Assembly (NCBI GenBank): GCA_036267755.1
Contig: DATAVK010000007.1
Coordinates: 1 to 8,667, forward strand
DNA length: 8,667 nt
Direction of reading: 5' to 3'
DNA from: DATAVK01 sp036267755
GTDB lineage: Bacteria > Actinomycetota > Actinomycetes > JAFAQI01
The position numbers and the translations under genes are program-made. Numbering within the stretch: position 1 is the stretch's first letter; each line of letters begins with the position of its first letter. Positions 1 through 6,474 of this stretch are shown piece after piece. The notes under the pieces are model-generated. The model was not told where the DNA came from. It ran no database searches and worked only from the letters and a program-made list of their open reading frames with translations.

Positions 1-208
1 GCGTGACGCCCTGGCCGGTGGTGAGGATCGTGCCGAGCGACGTGCTCGCGTCCTTCACCGTGACCGCTCCGGAGGATGCTGGCGCGACCGTGGACGACGA
101 CGACGCCGTACCCGAGCTGGATGAGCTGCCGCAGGCAGCCAAAGTCAGGCCGACCCCCGCCACGATGGCTACCGAAACAGGTATCCGCTTGTAGCCGCTG
201 ACTGTCAT
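1..208 (-). CDS. Secreted lipoprotein, PF03640-like repeat family, N-terminal part only
   Basis: This is a partial gene of 69 visible codons that runs off the left edge. ATG at 208-206 is preceded by AGAGGTG (213-219), a good ribosome binding site. Residues 1-8 include K7 and R8, followed by a hydrophobic segment (about 9-25) ending in the lipobox L23-A24-A25-C26, so signal peptidase II cleavage before Cys26 and lipid anchoring outside the cytoplasmic membrane are expected. Residues 27-50 form a Ser/Thr/Ala-rich linker. The segment VKDASTSLGTILTTGQGVT resembles the start of the secreted repeat family PF03640 (Lipoprotein_15), whose members carry a 'tSLGkiLtdaqGrTLY' motif. The function of that family is not well established. 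The gene points away from the plus-strand membrane gene at 398. The lipoprotein call is firm; the family assignment rests on about 20 residues. Confidence 0.78.
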   Translation of the reverse strand, partial: MTVSGYKRIPVSVAIVAGVGLTLAACGSSSSSGTASSSSTVAPASSGAVTVKDASTSLGTILTTGQGVT

Positions 209-397
209 GAAACACCTCTTGCTGATGGGAAAGCGGGCACCATTTGCGCCCTCCCACATTCACGGCCAGGGCCAGGCGCCCGTTCACAATGATCATGAAG
301 CCATCACCCGATTGGGCGATCCGCTGTATGGAGGCCACCTGAGGTGGGTAGGGGGTGACTAGAGGCCCTCGGAGGCCTGTCGCGGAAGGGTGAGGTC
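209..397. promoter_or_regulatory. Divergent intergenic region with palindrome and hairpin
   Basis: These 189 nt separate the lipoprotein start (minus) from the membrane protein start (plus), so both promoters should lie here. I see no convincing -35/-10 pair for either. Visible structure: an AT-richer stretch around 283-299 with the 8-bp palindrome ATGATCAT (289-296); a direct repeat GGCCAGGGCCAGG (264-276); a perfect dyad CCACCT-G-AGGTGG (335-347); and a small hairpin AGGCC/GGCCT (363-367 with 374-378) just before the ribosome binding site of the plus-strand gene. GTAT (326-329), N16, GGGTAG (346-351) loosely resembles the general-stress sigma pattern GTTT-N15-17-GGGTAT, but only loosely. 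Operator function of the dyad is inference. Confidence 0.4.
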
Positions 398-1027
398 ATG
401 GCCAAGAACGTTGAGACCACTCGAGCGCCCCGTCGGGCGAGCACCGTGCGCGTGCCCCGCAGCCGAGGCGCACTCGCAGGTGTCCTGCTGATCCTGCTCG
501 GCATCTGGGGGGCCGGGGTTCCCTTCGTCGGCCCGTACTTCCACTACTCCTACACGCCGACCGCGACGTGGACCTGGACCACCGCACGGCTGTGGCTCGA
601 GGTGCTGCCCGGCGCAGGGACCTTCGTCGGTGGTTGCCTGCTGCTCAGCACCGCTAACCGCGCGCTCGCCGTACTCGGTGGCTGGTTGGCGATCGCCGCC
701 GGCGCCTGGTTCGTCGTCGGCCCGCTCCTTGACCCGCTGTGGCACTCCTCGCTCGGTTCGCTCGGTACGCCGACCGGGTCGCACACCCGCCAGGTGCTGG
801 AGCAGCTCGGGTTCTTCTACGCCCTTGGCGCCGTCATTCTCATCATCGCGGCACACGCCTCCGGTCGGCTCTCGGTCCGTTCGGTGCGCGACGTGCGGGC
901 AGCGGATCGCCGGTACGCCGCTGCTGAGCCGGTCGCGACCACGTCGGAGGCACCGGCGTACCCAGCGACGAACGACGCGCCTGCGACCACCACCACGACG
1001 ACGGATGGCGCCACCACCAGGGCGTGA
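398..1027 (+). CDS. Conserved-looking four-helix membrane protein, function unknown
   Basis: The product is 209 residues. ATG at 398 follows GGAAGGGTGAGG (384-395), which supports this start. Residues 1-24 are basic (many Arg/Lys), suggesting a cytoplasmic N-terminus. Four hydrophobic segments can be read: about 25-46, 66-86, 88-112 and 133-153. Aromatic-rich residues 48-66 (HYSYTPTATWTWTTARLWL) form an extracytoplasmic loop if the N-terminus is inside. The segment after the last helix is Arg-rich (157-172), fitting a cytoplasmic side. It is followed by a low-complexity Ala/Thr/Pro tail with a run of six threonines (197-202). No catalytic motif is visible and I do not recognise a named family. 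The gene faces the same way as the 49-residue hydrophobic protein 69 nt downstream, so the two could be co-transcribed. Codon use is GC-rich like the neighbours. Confidence 0.8.
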   Translation: MAKNVETTRAPRRASTVRVPRSRGALAGVLLILLGIWGAGVPFVGPYFHYSYTPTATWTWTTARLWLEVLPGAGTFVGGCLLLSTANRALAVLGGWLAIAAGAWFVVGPLLDPLWHSSLGSLGTPTGSHTRQVLEQLGFFYALGAVILIIAAHASGRLSVRSVRDVRAADRRYAAAEPVATTSEAPAYPATNDAPATTTTTTDGATTRA

Positions 1028-1060
1028 CATACAACCCGAACCGCAGGGGTAGGACTGTCG

Positions 1061-1081
1061 ACGGGTCAACGCTGACCCCGT
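1061..1081 (+). promoter_or_regulatory. Inverted repeat just upstream of the 49-aa gene
   Basis: GGGTCA (1063-1068), loop ACGC, TGACCC (1073-1078) form a perfect 6-bp stem. It extends to ACGGGTCA/TGACCCCGT with one bulged C. It lies 5 nt before the ribosome binding site GGAGG (1087-1091), and a further TGACC follows at 1081-1085. There is no T-run, so this is a poor intrinsic terminator. An operator or a leader structure affecting translation of the small gene is equally possible. Role inferred only. Confidence 0.3.
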
Positions 1082-1096
1082 GACCTGGAGGTTCCG

Positions 1097-1246
1097 ATGC
1101 TGCTGATCGTCGCCATCGTGTTGCTGGTGCTGTTTCTCGGCTTGGGCTTCCTCGCCCACGTCCTGTGGCTGGGATTGATCCTGGCGGCCATCGTCGCCGG
1201 CGTACATCTGGTCACCGGTGGAAGCCGACGCGGTCGGCTGAACTAG
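1097..1246 (+). CDS. 49-residue hydrophobic membrane protein
   Basis: This small gene has a strong start context: GGAGG at 1087-1091, 5 nt before ATG, and a TAG stop at 1244-1246. Residues 1-19 are almost wholly Leu/Ile/Val/Phe/Gly. A short polar break at A20-H21 is followed by a second hydrophobic stretch at about 22-39, and the protein ends in a positively charged tail (GGSRRGRLN). This gives one helical hairpin or one long membrane segment with a basic cytoplasmic end. It resembles the short 'hydrophobic protein' ORFs widespread in actinobacteria, whose function is not established. It follows the four-helix membrane gene in the same direction and converges with tRNA-Ala. The start signal and consistent membrane-type composition support a real gene despite its size. 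Confidence 0.7.
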   Translation: MLLIVAIVLLVLFLGLGFLAHVLWLGLILAAIVAGVHLVTGGSRRGRLN

Positions 1247-1250
1247 CCAG

Positions 1251-1306
1251 TTACCCACCGGGTGGACCGTGAATCCCTGAAGGCAAGTCCGCCGGCCTGG
1301 CCGGAC
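1251..1306. terminator. Convergent spacer with two hairpins, possible bidirectional terminator
   Basis: The region lies between the end of the plus-strand 49-aa gene (1246) and the 3' end of tRNA-Ala on the minus strand (1309). It holds CCACC-G-GGTGG (1255-1265) and GTCCG (1287-1291) pairing with CGGAC (1302-1306). Inside the second lies a competing CCGGCC/GGCCGG repeat (1292-1297, 1299-1304). No U-rich tail follows on either strand, which is common for actinobacterial hairpin terminators. Position between converging units is the main argument; termination is inferred. Confidence 0.38.
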
Positions 1307-1308
1307 GT

Positions 1309-1384
1309 TGGTGGAGACGAGGGGAATCGAACCCCTAACCCCCGCCTTGCAAAGGCGGTGCTCTGCCAATTGAGCTACGTCCCC
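1309..1384 (-). tRNA. tRNA-Ala (anticodon TGC)
   Basis: On the minus strand the cloverleaf reads: acceptor GGGGACG pairing with CGTCTCC (one G-T pair), D stem GCTC/GAGC, anticodon stem CCGCC/GGCGG with loop TTTGCAA, T stem AGGGG/CCCCT with loop TTCGATT, and discriminator A. The anticodon TGC occupies 1349-1351. The terminal CCA is encoded in the DNA (1309-1311). It lies 11 nt downstream of tRNA-Ile, so both probably come from one precursor. The pair after gyrA and the DUF3566 gene matches the ileT-alaT arrangement of mycobacteria. Confidence 0.97.
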
Positions 1385-1395
1385 GAGGGGGTGGG

Positions 1396-1470
1396 TGGGC
1401 CTGGGAGGACTTGAACCTCCGACCTCTTCCTTATCAGGGAAGCGCTCTAACCGAGCTGAGCTACAGGCCC
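1396..1470 (-). tRNA. tRNA-Ile (anticodon GAT)
   Basis: On the minus strand: acceptor GGGCCTG pairs perfectly with CAGGCCC, D stem GCTC/GAGC, anticodon stem CTTCC/GGAAG with loop CTGATAA, variable loop AGGTC, T stem GGAGG/CCTCC with loop TTCAAGT, and discriminator A at 1396. The anticodon GAT occupies 1433-1435 and reads isoleucine AUC/AUU codons. The bases after the discriminator are CCC, so the 3' CCA is not encoded and must be added by the CCA enzyme, unlike the neighbouring tRNA-Ala. The gene starts 67 nt after the DUF3566 stop codon. Confidence 0.97.
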
Positions 1471-1506
1471 CGGGTACGACGCATCGTGTGCGCCTGACGA
1501 GGTTAC

Positions 1507-1521
1507 CGGTCCCGAGGACCG
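1507..1521 (-). other. Small hairpin between DUF3566 gene and tRNA-Ile
   Basis: CGGTCC-CGA-GGACCG is a perfect 6-bp stem with a 3-nt loop in the 67-nt spacer. No U-tract follows. It could be a weak terminator for the gyrase operon, a processing site for a common gyrA-tRNA transcript, or chance. I see no clear separate promoter for the tRNAs in this spacer. Confidence 0.25.
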
Positions 1522-1537
1522 ACCGGCCACGCGGTTC

Positions 1538-2032
1538 TCACGGCCGCTCGGAGAGAGTGACCTCGACGCCTCCGACGATGTCGTTGCAGATGTTGTAGAT
1601 GAACGCCGTCAAGGTCGCGAACGCCGTGAAAAGCACGACGTTGACCACGCCCACCAGCAGCGCGACCAGCATGACCCGACTCAGGCTCAGCCACTGTGTG
1701 ATGTCGGTGTCGTTGCTCTCGGACTCGATCGAGGTGATGAACGAGCGGATCGAGTCGATCACGCCCATCGCGTCCACAATGCTGTAGAGCACGAGGACCG
1801 CGACGAGCAGCACGATGAGTGCGGCGAGCGAGTAGACGAACGAGAACTTCAGGACGGACCACGGGTCGACCCGGGTGAGCGTGAGCCGAGCCCGCCGGTT
1901 GGTTTTTCGGGTCGCCGCGGCGGCGGCGACACTGGTCCGCCGAGGCGAGGTCGCCGTGGCCGCCCCCGCGCCGAGCGAGCCGGCCTCGTCGCCTACTCCC
2001 ATGCCCGGCCCGCCGGAGCCCACGTCCGTCAT
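1538..2032 (-). CDS. DUF3566 transmembrane protein downstream of gyrA
   Basis: The product is 164 residues. Its ATG overlaps the gyrA stop codon as ATGA (2029-2032), with GAGGT directly before it, so translation is probably coupled to gyrA. Residues 1-30 are Gly/Ala-rich and likely disordered; 31-50 are basic (RR, TRK, NRRAR). The core begins with 'RLTLTRVDPWSVLKFSF' at about 49-65, the characteristic DUF3566 entry. Two membrane helices follow, about 63-85 and 118-146, separated by an acidic and Ser-rich loop (about 92-112). The C-terminus carries 'YNICNDIVGGVEVTL', also typical of the family. The gene occupies the position of mycobacterial Rv0007, which has a much longer Pro-rich N-terminus; here that extension is short. 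Function is unknown. The fixed gyrA neighbourhood suggests shared expression rather than a gyrase role. Confidence 0.93.
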   Translation of the reverse strand: MTDVGSGGPGMGVGDEAGSLGAGAATATSPRRTSVAAAAATRKTNRRARLTLTRVDPWSVLKFSFVYSLAALIVLLVAVLVLYSIVDAMGVIDSIRSFITSIESESNDTDITQWLSLSRVMLVALLVGVVNVVLFTAFATLTAFIYNICNDIVGGVEVTLSERP

Positions 2033-4521
2033 ACCTCGTCGACCGCCTCGACCTCGGCGTTCCGTGCGATGGCGACCACCATCTGGTCCTCCGGCAAGTC
2101 GATGAGCCGTACCCCCATGGTCTGCCGCCCGGTTCGGCGGACCTGCCCGGCCGTCGTCCTGATCACTCCACCATCGGAGCGGATCGCGAACAACTCGTCC
2201 TCTGGTGCCACCACGAGCGCCCCTACAAGCTGGCCGCGGGTCGAGACGATCTTCGCCGTGAAGACACCCCGGCCGCCGCGTCCTTGAGCGGTGTACTCGC
2301 GGACCCGGGTGCGCTTGGCGAAGCCGCCGTCGGTGGCGACCAGCAGATCCACCTCGCCGGCGTCGGAGCCGACGACCACGACGTCCATCGAGAGCAGCTC
2401 GTCGCCCTCGGCGAACCGCATCCCGATCACGCCCGAGGTCTGCCGGCCCATGGGGCGCAGTGTCTCGTCATCACCGTGGAAACGGATGGACATCGCCTTC
2501 CGGCTGACCAGGAGCAGGTCGTCCTCGCCGGACATCAGCGCTGCCGAAATCAGCTCGTCGCCGTCTCGAAGGTTGATCGCGATGACGCCGCCGGTCCGGT
2601 TCGAGTCGAAATCACCGAGCGCCGTCTTCTTGACCAGCCCGTGCTTGGTGGCCAGGACGAGATAGGGAGCCGCGTCGTAGTCCTTGATGGTCATGACCTG
2701 CGCGATCCGCTCGTCGGGCTGGAAGCCCAACACGTTCGCGACATGCTGGCCGCGAGCGGCGCGCGCCGTCTCCTGAAGCTCGTGTGCCTTGGCTCGATAG
2801 ACCCGGCCCTTGTTCGTGAAGAACAGGATCCAGTGGTGCGTCGTCGTCACGAAGAAGTGCTCGACGATGTCGTCCTGCCGCAACGTCGCACCCTGGATGC
2901 CCTTACCGCCCCGCCGCTGCGCCCGGTAGAGATCGGTCTTGGTGCGCTTGGCGTATCCGCCGCGGGTGATGGTGACGACGATGTCTTCCTCGGCGATGAG
3001 GTCCTCCATGCTGACCTCACCCTCGTAAGCCACGAGACGGCTGCGCCGCTCGTTGCCGTACTTGGCCGCGATCTCGCCGAGCTCCTCGCCGATGATGCTG
3101 CGCTGCCGCTCTTCGCTCGCCAGGATCGCCTCGTACTCGGTGATCTCGGCCATCAGCTCGTCGTACTCACCCTGTAGCCGGGCGCGCTCCAATGCGGCGA
3201 GCCGGCGAAGCTGCATGTCGAGGATCGCGTTGGCCTGGAGCTCGTCGATCTCGAGCAGCGCCATCAGGCCGCCGCGCGCCGCCTCTGCCGACTCACTGGC
3301 GCGGATCAGCGCGATGACCTCGTCGATCCGGTCCTGCGCCTTGAGCAGCGCGACCAGGATGTGGGCCCGCTCCTGAGCCCGGCGCAACAGGAACTGGGTA
3401 CGACGGACGATGATCTCGACCTGGTGCGCGACGTAGTAGCGGACCATCTGCCCGACGTTGAGCGTGCGAGGTACGCCGTCGACCAACGCCAGCATGTTGG
3501 CGCCGAACGAGTCCTGCAGCGGGGTGTGCTTGTAGAGGTTGTTGAGCACGACCTTCGCGATCGCGTCACGCTTCAGCACGATGACGAGTCGCTGCCCGGT
3601 GCGGGCGCTGGACTCGTCCTTGACGTCGGCGATCCCGCCGATCTTGCCGTCCCGGACCAGGTCCGCGATCTTCTCGGCGAGGGCGTCGGGATTCACCTGG
3701 TAGGGCAGCTCGGTGACGACGAGCTGCTGCCGACCGCGGGCGTCCTCCTCGACCTCGATGACGGCACGCATCCGGATCGAGCCGCGGCCGGTGCGCAGCG
3801 CGGAGTCGATCCCCTCGCGTCCGACGATCAGCGCCCCGGTCGGGAAGTCCGGACCCTTGATCCGCTCGACGCAGGCCTCGAGCAGCTCCTCATCCGTGGA
3901 TTCCGGATGGGTCAGCGCCCATTGCACGGCCTCGGCGACTTCCCGCAGGTTGTGCGGCGGGATGTTCGTCGCCATACCGACCGCGATGCCGGCGGCGCCG
4001 TTGACGAGGAGGTTCGGGAACCGGCTCGGCAGCACCAGCGGCTCGGAGCCACGCTGGTCGTAGTTCGGCTGGAAGTCGACGGTCTCCCGGTCGATGTCCC
4101 GGAGCATTTCCATCGCAACGGGAGTTAACCGACATTCGGTATATCTCATCGCCGCTGGCGGATCGTTCCCCGGCGAGCCGAAGTTGCCCTGACCGTCGAC
4201 CAGCGGCAGCCGCATCGCCCATGGCTGCGCGAGCCGGACCAAGGTGTCGTAGATCGCGGAGTCACCGTGCGGGTGGTACTGACCCATGACGTCGCCGACG
4301 ACACGGCTGCACTTGGAGTAACCACGGTCAGGCCGGTAGCCGCCGTCGTACATCGCGTAGAGCACCCGGCGGTGTACCGGCTTGAGGCCGTCTCGCACGT
4401 CGGGGAGCGCGCGCGACACGATGACCGACATCGCGTAGTCGAGGAAGCTGCGCTGCATCTCGACTTCGAGCCCGACGGGCTCGACGCGATCGCCGGGTGG
4501 CGGGGTGGTGACGTCAGTCAA
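2029..4521 (-). CDS. gyrA: DNA gyrase subunit A
   Basis: The product is 830 residues. It is the breakage-reunion subunit of DNA gyrase (A2B2), which introduces negative supercoils with ATP. The start is TTG at 4521, 7 nt after AAGGGA (4529-4534); the resulting MTDVTTPPPGDR start fits actinobacterial GyrA. The winged-helix region contains HPHGDSAIYD (83-92) and the catalytic Tyr127 in AAMRYTECRL, which forms the transient phosphotyrosine link to DNA. The coiled-coil/tower region spans roughly 360-500. The GyrA box QRRGGKG lies at 535-541 and opens the C-terminal beta-pinwheel that wraps DNA. Quinolone-region positions equivalent to E. coli S83 and D87 are S88 and D92, the usual susceptible residues. 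Codons 126-138 show AT-ending codon use unlike the rest, including TTA for L132 (see findings). The gene lies 15 nt after gyrB and overlaps the DUF3566 start. Confidence 0.99.
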   Translation of the reverse strand: MTDVTTPPPGDRVEPVGLEVEMQRSFLDYAMSVIVSRALPDVRDGLKPVHRRVLYAMYDGGYRPDRGYSKCSRVVGDVMGQYHPHGDSAIYDTLVRLAQPWAMRLPLVDGQGNFGSPGNDPPAAMRYTECRLTPVAMEMLRDIDRETVDFQPNYDQRGSEPLVLPSRFPNLLVNGAAGIAVGMATNIPPHNLREVAEAVQWALTHPESTDEELLEACVERIKGPDFPTGALIVGREGIDSALRTGRGSIRMRAVIEVEEDARGRQQLVVTELPYQVNPDALAEKIADLVRDGKIGGIADVKDESSARTGQRLVIVLKRDAIAKVVLNNLYKHTPLQDSFGANMLALVDGVPRTLNVGQMVRYYVAHQVEIIVRRTQFLLRRAQERAHILVALLKAQDRIDEVIALIRASESAEAARGGLMALLEIDELQANAILDMQLRRLAALERARLQGEYDELMAEITEYEAILASEERQRSIIGEELGEIAAKYGNERRSRLVAYEGEVSMEDLIAEEDIVVTITRGGYAKRTKTDLYRAQRRGGKGIQGATLRQDDIVEHFFVTTTHHWILFFTNKGRVYRAKAHELQETARAARGQHVANVLGFQPDERIAQVMTIKDYDAAPYLVLATKHGLVKKTALGDFDSNRTGGVIAINLRDGDELISAALMSGEDDLLLVSRKAMSIRFHGDDETLRPMGRQTSGVIGMRFAEGDELLSMDVVVVGSDAGEVDLLVATDGGFAKRTRVREYTAQGRGGRGVFTAKIVSTRGQLVGALVVAPEDELFAIRSDGGVIRTTAGQVRRTGRQTMGVRLIDLPEDQMVVAIARNAEVEAVDEV

Positions 4522-4528
4522 CGATGAA

Positions 4529-4534
4529 TCCCTT
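4529..4534 (-). promoter_or_regulatory. gyrA ribosome binding site deciding a TTG start
   Basis: AAGGGA stands 7 nt upstream of TTG at 4521-4519. No ATG or GTG lies at a comparable spacing in this frame; the next in-frame ATG (codon 22) would remove conserved N-terminal residues. The TTG is therefore the likely start. Confidence 0.7.
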
Positions 4535-4536
4535 GG

Positions 4537-6474
4537 CTAGATGTCGAGGAAGCGAACGTCCTTGGCGTTGCGGGTGATGAACGAGCGGCGAGCCTCGACG
4601 TCCTCCCCCATCAACACGCTGAACAGTTCGTCGGCCGTCGCGGCGTCGTCCAGGCTGACCTGCAGGAGCACCCGCGACGCCGGGTTCATGGTGGTCTCCC
4701 ACAACTCGGAGGCGTTCATCTCCCCGAGACCCTTGTACCGCTGGATGCCGTCGTCCTTGGGGATCTTGCGGCCGGCTTCGATTCCGGCCTGCAGCAACCC
4801 GTCGCGCTCCCGGTCGGAGTAGGCGTACTCGTCCTCGACCTTGCCGCTCCACTTGATCTTGTACAAGGGCGGCTGGGCGAGGTAGACGTGGCCGCCCTCG
4901 ATGAGCGGCTTCATGAACCGGAACAGCAGCGTCAGCAGCAGGGTGCGGATGTGCTGCCCGTCGACGTCGGCGTCCGCCATCAGGATGATCTTGTGGTAGC
5001 GGAGCTTCGCCACATCGAAGTCGTCGTGGATCCCGGTGCCGAGTGCCGTGATGAGCGCCTGGACCTCGGTGTTCTGCAAGACCCGGTCGATCCGTGCCTT
5101 CTCGACGTTGATGATCTTGCCGCGGATCGGGAGGATCGCCTGGTTCATCGGGTTGCGGCCACCCTTGGCCGAGCCCCCGGCGCTGTCACCCTCGACGACG
5201 TAGAGCTCGCACTCCTCCGGGTTCGTCGACTGGCAGTCGGCGAGCTTGCCTGGCAGGCCGCCGGACTCCAGCAGGCCCTTGCGACCGCGGGCCAGGTCGC
5301 GCGCCTTGCGCGCAGCGAGCCGAGCCTGCGCGGCCGAGGCCGACTTCTGCACGATGACCTTGCCCTCGCGCGGGTTCCGCTCGAACCACGACCCGAGCCA
5401 GTCGTTGCACGCCTTCTGCACGAAGGACTTGGCCTCGGTGTTGCCGAGCTTGGTCTTGGTCTGGCCCTCGAACTGCGGCTGGGCCAGCTTGACCGACACG
5501 ATCGCCGTCAGGCCCTCGCGGACGTCGTCACCGGTGAGGTTGTCGTCCTTTTCCTTGAGGATCTTCTGGTCGCGGGCGAACTTGTTGACGACGGTCGTCA
5601 GCGCGGCGCGGAAGCCCTCTTCGTGGGTGCCACCCTCATGGGTATTGATGGTGTTGGCGAAGGTGTAGACGGACTCGGCGTATGTCGCGTTCCACTGCAT
5701 CGCGACCTCGAGCTCCATCTTGCCCGCGACACCCTCGGTGCCCTCGGTGAAGTGGATGACGGACTCGTGGATGGGCGACTTGGTCGCGTTGAGGTGCTTG
5801 ACGAAATCCTCGAGGCCGCTCTTGTACATGTAGACGGTCTCGGTCGGCTCCTCATCGCGCTCGTCGCGAAGGGTGATCGACAAGCCGGCATTGAGGAATG
5901 CCATCTCCTGCAGTCGGCGGGCGAGCGTCTCGTAGGAGTACACGGTGGACTCGAAGATGGTGGGATCGGCCCAGAACGTGATCGTGGTGCCGGTGTCCGT
6001 CGTCGGGGCGCCCTTGCGGAGCTTGCCCTCCGGGCCCTTGATGTTCTGGAACGCGTGGTTCCAGACGAAACCGTCCCGCTTGATCTCCACCTCGAGCCGG
6101 CTCGAGAGCGCGTTGACCACGGAGATCCCGACGCCGTGCAGCCCGCCGGACACCGCGTAGGACTGGCCGTCGAACTTGCCGCCGGAGTGCAGCGTGGTCA
6201 TGACGACCTCGACCGCAGGCTTCTTCTCGACCGGGTGCAGGTCGACCGGGATCCCACGGCCGTTGTCGACGACCCTGACCCCGCCGTCGGCGAGCAGCGT
6301 GGCGACGATGGTGTCGGCGTGGCCGGCAAGCGCCTCGTCGACGGCGTTGTCGACAACCTCATAGACCAAGTGGTGCAGGCCGCGTTCACCCGTCGACCCG
6401 ATATACATGCCGGGCCGCTTCCGCACCGCCTCGAGCCCCTCGAGGACGGTGATGGATCGGGCGTCGTAGGACAA
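4537..6474 (-). CDS. gyrB: DNA gyrase subunit B
   Basis: The product is 645 residues from TTG at 6474, giving MSYDARSITVLEGLEAVRKR, the standard actinobacterial N-terminus. AGGAG (6482-6486) sits 7 nt upstream. The frame stays open to ATG at 6615, but those 47 extra residues are unlike any GyrB and lie across the promoter region. The N-terminal GHKL ATPase domain has E39 and N43 (YEVVDN), D70 in VVDNGRGIP, and the GGLHGVG lid motif (about 110-116). The transducer domain follows, with the EGGTHE motif (about 280-285). The TOPRIM domain has EGDSAGGSAK (428-437) and the metal-binding D501, D503 and D505 in DADVDGQH. QRYKGLGEM (about 578-586) and the C-terminal RRSFITRNAKDVRFLDI complete the subunit. 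It supplies ATP-driven strand passage to GyrA. It probably has its own promoter after the dciA hairpin. Confidence 0.99.
   Translation of the reverse strand: MSYDARSITVLEGLEAVRKRPGMYIGSTGERGLHHLVYEVVDNAVDEALAGHADTIVATLLADGGVRVVDNGRGIPVDLHPVEKKPAVEVVMTTLHSGGKFDGQSYAVSGGLHGVGISVVNALSSRLEVEIKRDGFVWNHAFQNIKGPEGKLRKGAPTTDTGTTITFWADPTIFESTVYSYETLARRLQEMAFLNAGLSITLRDERDEEPTETVYMYKSGLEDFVKHLNATKSPIHESVIHFTEGTEGVAGKMELEVAMQWNATYAESVYTFANTINTHEGGTHEEGFRAALTTVVNKFARDQKILKEKDDNLTGDDVREGLTAIVSVKLAQPQFEGQTKTKLGNTEAKSFVQKACNDWLGSWFERNPREGKVIVQKSASAAQARLAARKARDLARGRKGLLESGGLPGKLADCQSTNPEECELYVVEGDSAGGSAKGGRNPMNQAILPIRGKIINVEKARIDRVLQNTEVQALITALGTGIHDDFDVAKLRYHKIILMADADVDGQHIRTLLLTLLFRFMKPLIEGGHVYLAQPPLYKIKWSGKVEDEYAYSDRERDGLLQAGIEAGRKIPKDDGIQRYKGLGEMNASELWETTMNPASRVLLQVSLDDAATADELFSVLMGEDVEARRSFITRNAKDVRFLDI

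Noticed and set aside
3..194. 63-codon plus-strand frame at the left edge
   Set aside because: The minus strand here encodes a lipoprotein with a ribosome binding site, signal sequence and lipobox, which explains the region better.
1047..1052. GGGTAG as a general-stress sigma -10 element for the 49-aa gene
   Set aside because: No GTTT-like -35 element occurs at 15-17 bp upstream, so the match is too short to call.
359..1369. 336-codon open frame on the minus strand opposite the membrane protein gene
   Set aside because: It begins inside tRNA-Ala and is antisense to two plus-strand genes with good start signals. Its composition (Arg, Gly, Gln, His-rich, no domain) is typical of a shadow frame in GC-rich DNA.
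2284..3177. 297-codon and similar plus-strand frames opposite gyrA
   Set aside because: They are antisense shadows of a fully conserved gyrA, with no independent start signal.
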